Assembly: GCA_036567845.1 (NCBI GenBank)
Contig: DATCTT010000264.1
Coordinates: 1-8,287 of the forward strand
Reading direction: 5' to 3'
DNA: 8,287 nucleotides
Source of the DNA: MWAR01 sp036567845
GTDB lineage: Bacteria > Muiribacteriota > Ozemobacteria > Ozemobacterales > Ozemobacteraceae
In this document: in pieces, positions 5,913-8,287 of the stretch
Position numbering within the stretch: position 1 is the first letter of the stretch
How the letters are laid out: every line of letters begins with the position of its first letter
Position numbers and translations under genes: made by a program
Notes under the pieces: generated by a model
The model's database searches: none
What the model was told of the DNA's origin: nothing
What the model saw: only the letters and a program-made list of their open reading frames with translations

Positions 5913-7325
5913 TCAGCCGCGGAGGAGCTTTTCGCCGTAGGCGCAAAGCTTGTCGAGGGTGGCGACGTCGCGGGCCTCGGCGTAGTAGCGGACGACGGGC
6001 TCGGTGCCCGAGAAGCGCATCAGAACCCAGCTGTCGTTTTCGAGCAGGAATTTGGTCCCGTCGATCTTCACGGTTTTGACGACCTTCAGGCCGGCGATCT
6101 CGGCGGGGGAGGTCTTCAACTTCTCGACGGCCCGATCCTTCTCGGCGGCGGTCAGCTTCACATTCAGGCGGCGGGTCAGATACGTCCCCACCTTCCCGTA
6201 CAGATCGTCGAGAATCGTGGCGATCGGCTTCCCGCGCACCGCGACCATCTCGGCGACGAGCAGGCAGGCGATGATCCCGTCCTTCTCGGGAACGTGGCCT
6301 CTGATCGTCAGGCCGGCCGACTCCTCGCCGCCCATGATGATCTTGTCCTTGCTGATCAGATCCCCGATGAACTTGAATCCGACCGGGGTCTCGAACACTT
6401 CGAGCTTGTGGTGCCGCGCCACCGCGTCGACGAGGTGCGTCGTGGCGACCGAACGGGCTACGCCGCCCGGCCAGTTGCGGGTCGACTTGAGATGGTCGAG
6501 CAGCATCCCCAGGATCTGGTTCGGCTCGAAGAACCGCCCATCAGGCCCGAGAACGCCGAACCGGTCGGCATCACCGTCGGTCGCGAGGCCCAGATCGAAC
6601 TTCCCCTGCTTCAACAGGGCGATCATGTCGGGAATGTGGCTTTCGGACGGCTCGGGCGGCTGTCCCCCGAAATACGGGTCGAGCTTGTCGTTCATCACGG
6701 TCACATCGCAGCCCGCTTCCTTCAGCAGCGTATCGAGATACCCGCGGGCGGTTCCGTACAGCGGATTCACGAGCACCTTGAGCTTCGCCTTCCGGATCGC
6801 GGCCAGATCGACCTTCTTCCGCAGCTCGGCCAGATACGTCTCCATTGGGTTGATCTTCTCGATCAGCCCCTTCTGGAGCGCCGTCGCCATGTCCAGGTCG
6901 TGGACCGGGCCATTCTTCATCAGGCTGTTCGCCCGCTTCTCGATGTCGCCGGTCGTCTCGGGAAGCGCCGGGCCGCCCCAGTCGGGCGAAAACTTGAGCC
7001 CCTGATACTCGGGCGGATTGTGGCTGGCCGTGAAGTTGATGCCCCCCGCGGCCTTGCGGCGGAGCAGCTCGAAGCTGATGACGGGGGTCGGGGTGTCGCG
7101 CACGCAGAGGAACGCCTTGATCCCGTTCGCGGCCAGGACCCGCGCGGCCGTTTCCATGAACTTCTGGGAAAGGAAGCGGGTGTCGCTGCCGATCACGACG
7201 CCGCCGGTCTTGCCGTTGGCCTTCAGGTGGTCGGCGATCGCCTGGGTGCACACCCGGACATTCTCGAACGTGAAGCCGTCGGCAATGATGTCGCGCCAGC
7301 CAGAGGTTCCGAACTTGATTTCCAT
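5913..7325 (-). CDS. Phosphoglucomutase/phosphomannomutase family protein (alpha-D-phosphohexomutase)
   Basis: The protein has 470 residues, normal for the family, which moves phosphate between C6 and C1 of hexoses through a phosphoserine enzyme and feeds glycogen, cell-wall and surface-sugar synthesis in the cytoplasm. All signature sites are present: the N-terminal KFGTSGWR (4-11), the catalytic phosphoserine loop TASHNP with S101, the Mg-binding DGDADR at 250-255, the sugar-binding GGEESAG at 332-338, and the phosphate-binding RFSGTEP at 437-443. The start is set at 7325 because MEIKFGTSGWRD is the family's usual opening and a strong Shine-Dalgarno lies just before it; an in-frame extension to 7478 has no family resemblance and runs through intergenic repeat DNA. 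Glucose, mannose and glucosamine specificity cannot be told apart from the motifs, so no gene symbol is given. It is a single-gene unit with its own terminator, convergent with the Rhs operon. Confidence 0.95.
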   Translation of the reverse strand: MEIKFGTSGWRDIIADGFTFENVRVCTQAIADHLKANGKTGGVVIGSDTRFLSQKFMETAARVLAANGIKAFLCVRDTPTPVISFELLRRKAAGGINFTASHNPPEYQGLKFSPDWGGPALPETTGDIEKRANSLMKNGPVHDLDMATALQKGLIEKINPMETYLAELRKKVDLAAIRKAKLKVLVNPLYGTARGYLDTLLKEAGCDVTVMNDKLDPYFGGQPPEPSESHIPDMIALLKQGKFDLGLATDGDADRFGVLGPDGRFFEPNQILGMLLDHLKSTRNWPGGVARSVATTHLVDAVARHHKLEVFETPVGFKFIGDLISKDKIIMGGEESAGLTIRGHVPEKDGIIACLLVAEMVAVRGKPIATILDDLYGKVGTYLTRRLNVKLTAAEKDRAVEKLKTSPAEIAGLKVVKTVKIDGTKFLLENDSWVLMRFSGTEPVVRYYAEARDVATLDKLCAYGEKLLRG

Positions 7326-7330
7326 GATTC

Positions 7331-7338
7331 CCTCCCTC
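7331..7338 (-). promoter_or_regulatory. Shine-Dalgarno site of the mutase gene
   Basis: Read on the minus strand this is GAGGGAGG, ending 5 bases before the ATG at 7325-7323. It selects the internal start rather than the longer open frame. Just upstream in the leader, 7347-7370 can form a short imperfect hairpin (CGGAC/GTCCG and GCCC/GGGC with one bulged base), which may or may not matter. Confidence 0.65.
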
Positions 7339-7383
7339 GATGTGGTCGGACTGCCCTGACCGGGCGTCCGGACGATATGCCCA

Positions 7384-7412
7384 AGTCTACTCCGGCCCCG
7401 CCCTCCCCGCAA
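7384..7412 (-). promoter_or_regulatory. Weak candidate promoter for the mutase gene
   Basis: On the minus strand TTGCGG (7412-7407) and TAGACT (7389-7384) are separated by 17 bases. They match three of six and four of six bases of the sigma-70 boxes. The implied leader is about 50 bases. In GC-rich DNA such matches are common, so this is only a pointer. Confidence 0.2.
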
Positions 7413-7468
7413 CCCGGGGCGGGTCACCACCAAGACTATTGCACCCAAATACGCGAAGACACGAAAGA

Positions 7469-7498
7469 GACGAACCACAGAGGCACGGAGACACAGAG
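7469..7498 (+). repeat. Direct repeat copy 1 (30 bases)
   Basis: This 30-base sequence, beginning GACGAACCACAG and ending GACACAGAG, is identical to the copy at 7534-7563. Its period is 65 bases. The preceding bases (CACGAAAGA) are also similar to those before copy 2. Confidence 0.85.
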
Positions 7499-7533
7499 AC
7501 TCTTTTCACTGCCAAGACACCAGGCTACGAAAG

Positions 7534-7563
7534 GACGAACCACAGAGGCACGGAGACACAGAG
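7534..7563 (+). repeat. Direct repeat copy 2 (30 bases)
   Basis: Identical to copy 1 over 30 bases. It is also the left arm of the inverted pair with 7614-7643, separated by 50 bases. The phrase before it (GCCAAGACACCAGGCTACG) extends a looser version of the repeat unit. Confidence 0.85.
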
Positions 7564-7613
7564 GCGGCATCGAGAAGGATTCGGTTTTCTTTGAAAAGCG
7601 CCCTTCGCCGAAA

Positions 7614-7643
7614 CTCTGTGCCTCTGCGTCTCTGTGGTGCGTC
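7614..7643 (-). repeat. Inverted repeat copy 3 (30 bases, 25 of 30 matching)
   Basis: The reverse complement matches copies 1 and 2 at 25 of 30 positions. With copy 2 it could fold into a hairpin of 110 bases. All five differences are substitutions, four of them transitions. Copy 3 is therefore an older or diverged member, not a fresh duplication. Confidence 0.8.
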
Positions 7644-7667
7644 GATGCTCCATCTGCGAAGGCGGTA

Positions 7668-7696
7668 TTGAGCGGGTCGGGAGGGCGTGGTATACC
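7668..7696 (+). promoter_or_regulatory. Candidate promoter of the FHA gene, possibly giving a leaderless transcript
   Basis: TTGAGC (7668-7673) and TATACC (7691-7696) lie 17 bases apart, each matching four of six consensus bases. Transcription would begin about 7 bases after the -10, at or next to the ATG at 7705, which would leave little or no leader. No good Shine-Dalgarno precedes that ATG, which fits leaderless initiation. A start at the second ATG (7711) would use the weak GGGG at 7699-7702. Confidence 0.35.
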
Positions 7697-7704
7697 TTGG
7701 GGCG

Positions 7705-8109
7705 ATGAAGATGAAGCGCGTATGCCCCGCCTGCGGCCACGAGAACGAGGAGGAGTGCCTCGTGTGTTCGTGGTGTCTCGGCGATCTGTCGAACGTTCCG
7801 CCGGGCTCAGGGCTCGACCGCTCCGATCCGGTCCTGATCCTGAGCTTCAGCGGCCTGAGTCTCGAGGTGCGGCACGGCGACGTGATCGGCCGGAGCGCGC
7901 TCGGGAAAGAGCTGTTCGACGGCCATGCCGGCGTTTCCCGAAAGCATCTGCTCGTCGTGTTCGTCGACGGGGCCTGGTTCATCGAGGATCTCGGCAGCAC
8001 GAACGGCACGAAGGTGAACGGAGAGCGGATCGAGCCGGGCACGAAACACCGCATCAAGTCCGGCGACAGCCTTGCCCTCTCGAAGAACGTGACGCTGGTC
8101 GTCCTGTGA
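7705..8109 (+). CDS. Zinc-ribbon plus FHA-domain protein
   Basis: The protein has 134 residues and two parts. Residues 7-24 form a zinc ribbon: C7-x2-C10 and C18-x2-C21, with a further C24 two residues on. Residues about 41-134 are an FHA domain, which binds phosphothreonine peptides and so links to Ser/Thr kinase signalling. Its hallmark residues are all present: G62-R63-S64, S78-R79-K80-H81, and LGSTNGTKVNG at 96-106, including the Arg, Ser and Asn that contact phosphothreonine in the family. It has no signal peptide or membrane segment, so it is cytoplasmic. The partner and pathway are not visible here; no kinase gene lies in the window. Start choice: ATG 7705 gives MKMKRVCPACG, ATG 7711 gives MKRVCPACG, and an in-frame GTG at 7687 lacks a properly spaced ribosome site. 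I prefer 7705 or 7711. It runs divergently from the mutase and 62 bases ahead of the next gene. Confidence 0.88.
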   Translation: MKMKRVCPACGHENEEECLVCSWCLGDLSNVPPGSGLDRSDPVLILSFSGLSLEVRHGDVIGRSALGKELFDGHAGVSRKHLLVVFVDGAWFIEDLGSTNGTKVNGERIEPGTKHRIKSGDSLALSKNVTLVVL

Positions 8110-8110
8110 T

Positions 8111-8134
8111 CCGGGGCTTCCCGGCGCCGTTTTT
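8111..8134 (+). terminator. Weak candidate terminator after the FHA gene
   Basis: A 5-bp stem CCGGG/CCCGG (8111-8115 with 8120-8124) has a GCTT loop and is followed five bases later by TTTTT (8130-8134). The short stem and the gap before the T run make it a weak terminator at best. If it fails, the FHA gene and the next gene may share a transcript. Confidence 0.35.
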
Positions 8135-8171
8135 CGACGCGCTTCGAATGCAGATGGGAACGGGGGATACA

Positions 8172-8287
8172 ATGAAAAATCGTGTGAAGTATATATTCTT
8201 TGCGGCTCTGGTCCTCGCCGGCGCCGTGCAGGCGCGGGCAGCCGAGATCCACGAGGCGGCGGCGGGAGGGGATCTGGCCTCCGTTAC
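8172..8287 (+). CDS. Secreted protein, probably ankyrin-repeat, 5' part only
   Basis: Thirty-eight codons are visible before the window ends. Residues 1-23 are a clear Sec signal peptide: MKNRVK, a hydrophobic stretch YIFFAALVLAGAV, and an ARA cleavage site before AEIHEA. The mature start EIHEAAAGGDLASV looks like the first helix of an ankyrin repeat ('IHEAAxxGDLxxV'), a common opening for bacterial periplasmic ankyrin proteins. A GGGGGA at 8162-8167, 4 bases before the ATG, can serve as the ribosome site. The ankyrin call rests on about 14 residues and needs the rest of the gene. Its place 62 bases after the FHA gene, on the same strand, allows co-transcription. Confidence 0.7.
   Translation, partial: MKNRVKYIFFAALVLAGAVQARAAEIHEAAAGGDLASV

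Larger units (their letters stand above)
7326..7704. other. Intergenic region between divergent mutase and FHA genes, carrying short repeats
   Basis: This 379-base gap has no gene I can support. The mutase side (7326-7412) holds its ribosome site and a weak promoter. The middle (about 7441-7643) is built from short dispersed-type repeats. In each of the first two units a phrase ending in ACGAAAG precedes the CACAGAGGCACGGAGACACAG core, and a third core is inverted. The FHA side (7644-7704) holds a candidate promoter. Short open frames across the repeats have repeat-driven, low-complexity translations rich in Arg, Thr and His. Confidence 0.7.

Noticed and set aside
5690..6079. Plus-strand open frame overlapping the end of the membrane protein gene
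   Set aside because: It starts inside the membrane protein, runs through the terminator hairpin into the mutase end, and becomes Arg-rich low complexity. No ribosome site and no family resemblance.
6004..7005. Plus-strand open frame of 333 codons across the mutase
   Set aside because: Antisense to a mutase with all catalytic motifs; Ser/Arg-rich shadow translation.
7326..7478. N-terminal extension of the mutase to an upstream ATG at 7478
   Set aside because: The extra residues are not family-like, cross repeat DNA, and the strong ribosome site and family-typical first residues both fix the start at 7325.
7340..7594. Short plus-strand open frame over the intergenic repeats
   Set aside because: Its translation is driven by the repeats (RGTETQRHRE-like) and has no ribosome site.
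7506..8252. Minus-strand open frame of 248 codons opposite the FHA gene
   Set aside because: Antisense to a convincing zinc-ribbon FHA gene; Ser/Arg/Pro-rich shadow.

Overview
The window suggests a high-GC, probably Gram-negative bacterium. By hand count, sampled housekeeping and Rhs-core lines run at about 60-70% GC, and two proteins start with Sec signal peptides. I cannot name the organism. Short CACAGAGGCACGGAGACACAGAG-type repeats, an Rhs giant, a zinc-ribbon FHA protein and a secreted ankyrin-type protein fit an uncultured environmental lineage, but none of these is diagnostic.

Layout. Positions 1-216 hold the broken 3' end of one Rhs/YD-repeat gene. Positions 349-5255 hold a second, much larger Rhs gene. 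It starts with a Sec signal peptide and a normal Rhs N-terminal beta region, but the reading frame breaks near 713-716 (apparently one A lost from a short A run). The main frame then continues through about three dozen YD repeats, an unusual Cys/His-rich insertion, the conserved C-terminal Rhs core and its DPxGL self-cleavage motif. It ends in a 183-residue variable tip of much lower GC. The tip carries a GHG motif and a downstream GCNVA motif, arranged as the His/Cys dyad of caspase-like (clan CD) cysteine peptidases. Fifteen bases downstream lies a very AT-rich gene for a small four-helix membrane protein, placed where an immunity gene would be.

Positions 5864-7325 hold an ordinary minus-strand gene: a phosphoglucomutase/phosphomannomutase-family enzyme with all four signature motifs, a strong ribosome binding site and a perfect-stem terminator. 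The 379-base gap after it holds two identical 30-base direct repeats and a third inverted copy that could fold into a long hairpin. A small zinc-ribbon plus FHA-domain protein follows (7705-8109), then the start of a secreted, probably ankyrin-repeat, protein that runs off the end.

How the parts relate. The Rhs gene and its small partner form a likely toxin-immunity module. The base-composition steps (low-GC N terminus, high-GC repeat cage, intermediate tip, AT-rich partner) and the orphan Rhs fragment upstream fit the known way Rhs loci exchange tips. The mutase, FHA and ankyrin genes look like unrelated chromosomal neighbours. The most novel element is the proposed caspase-like Rhs tip paired with an unrecognised four-helix membrane protein.
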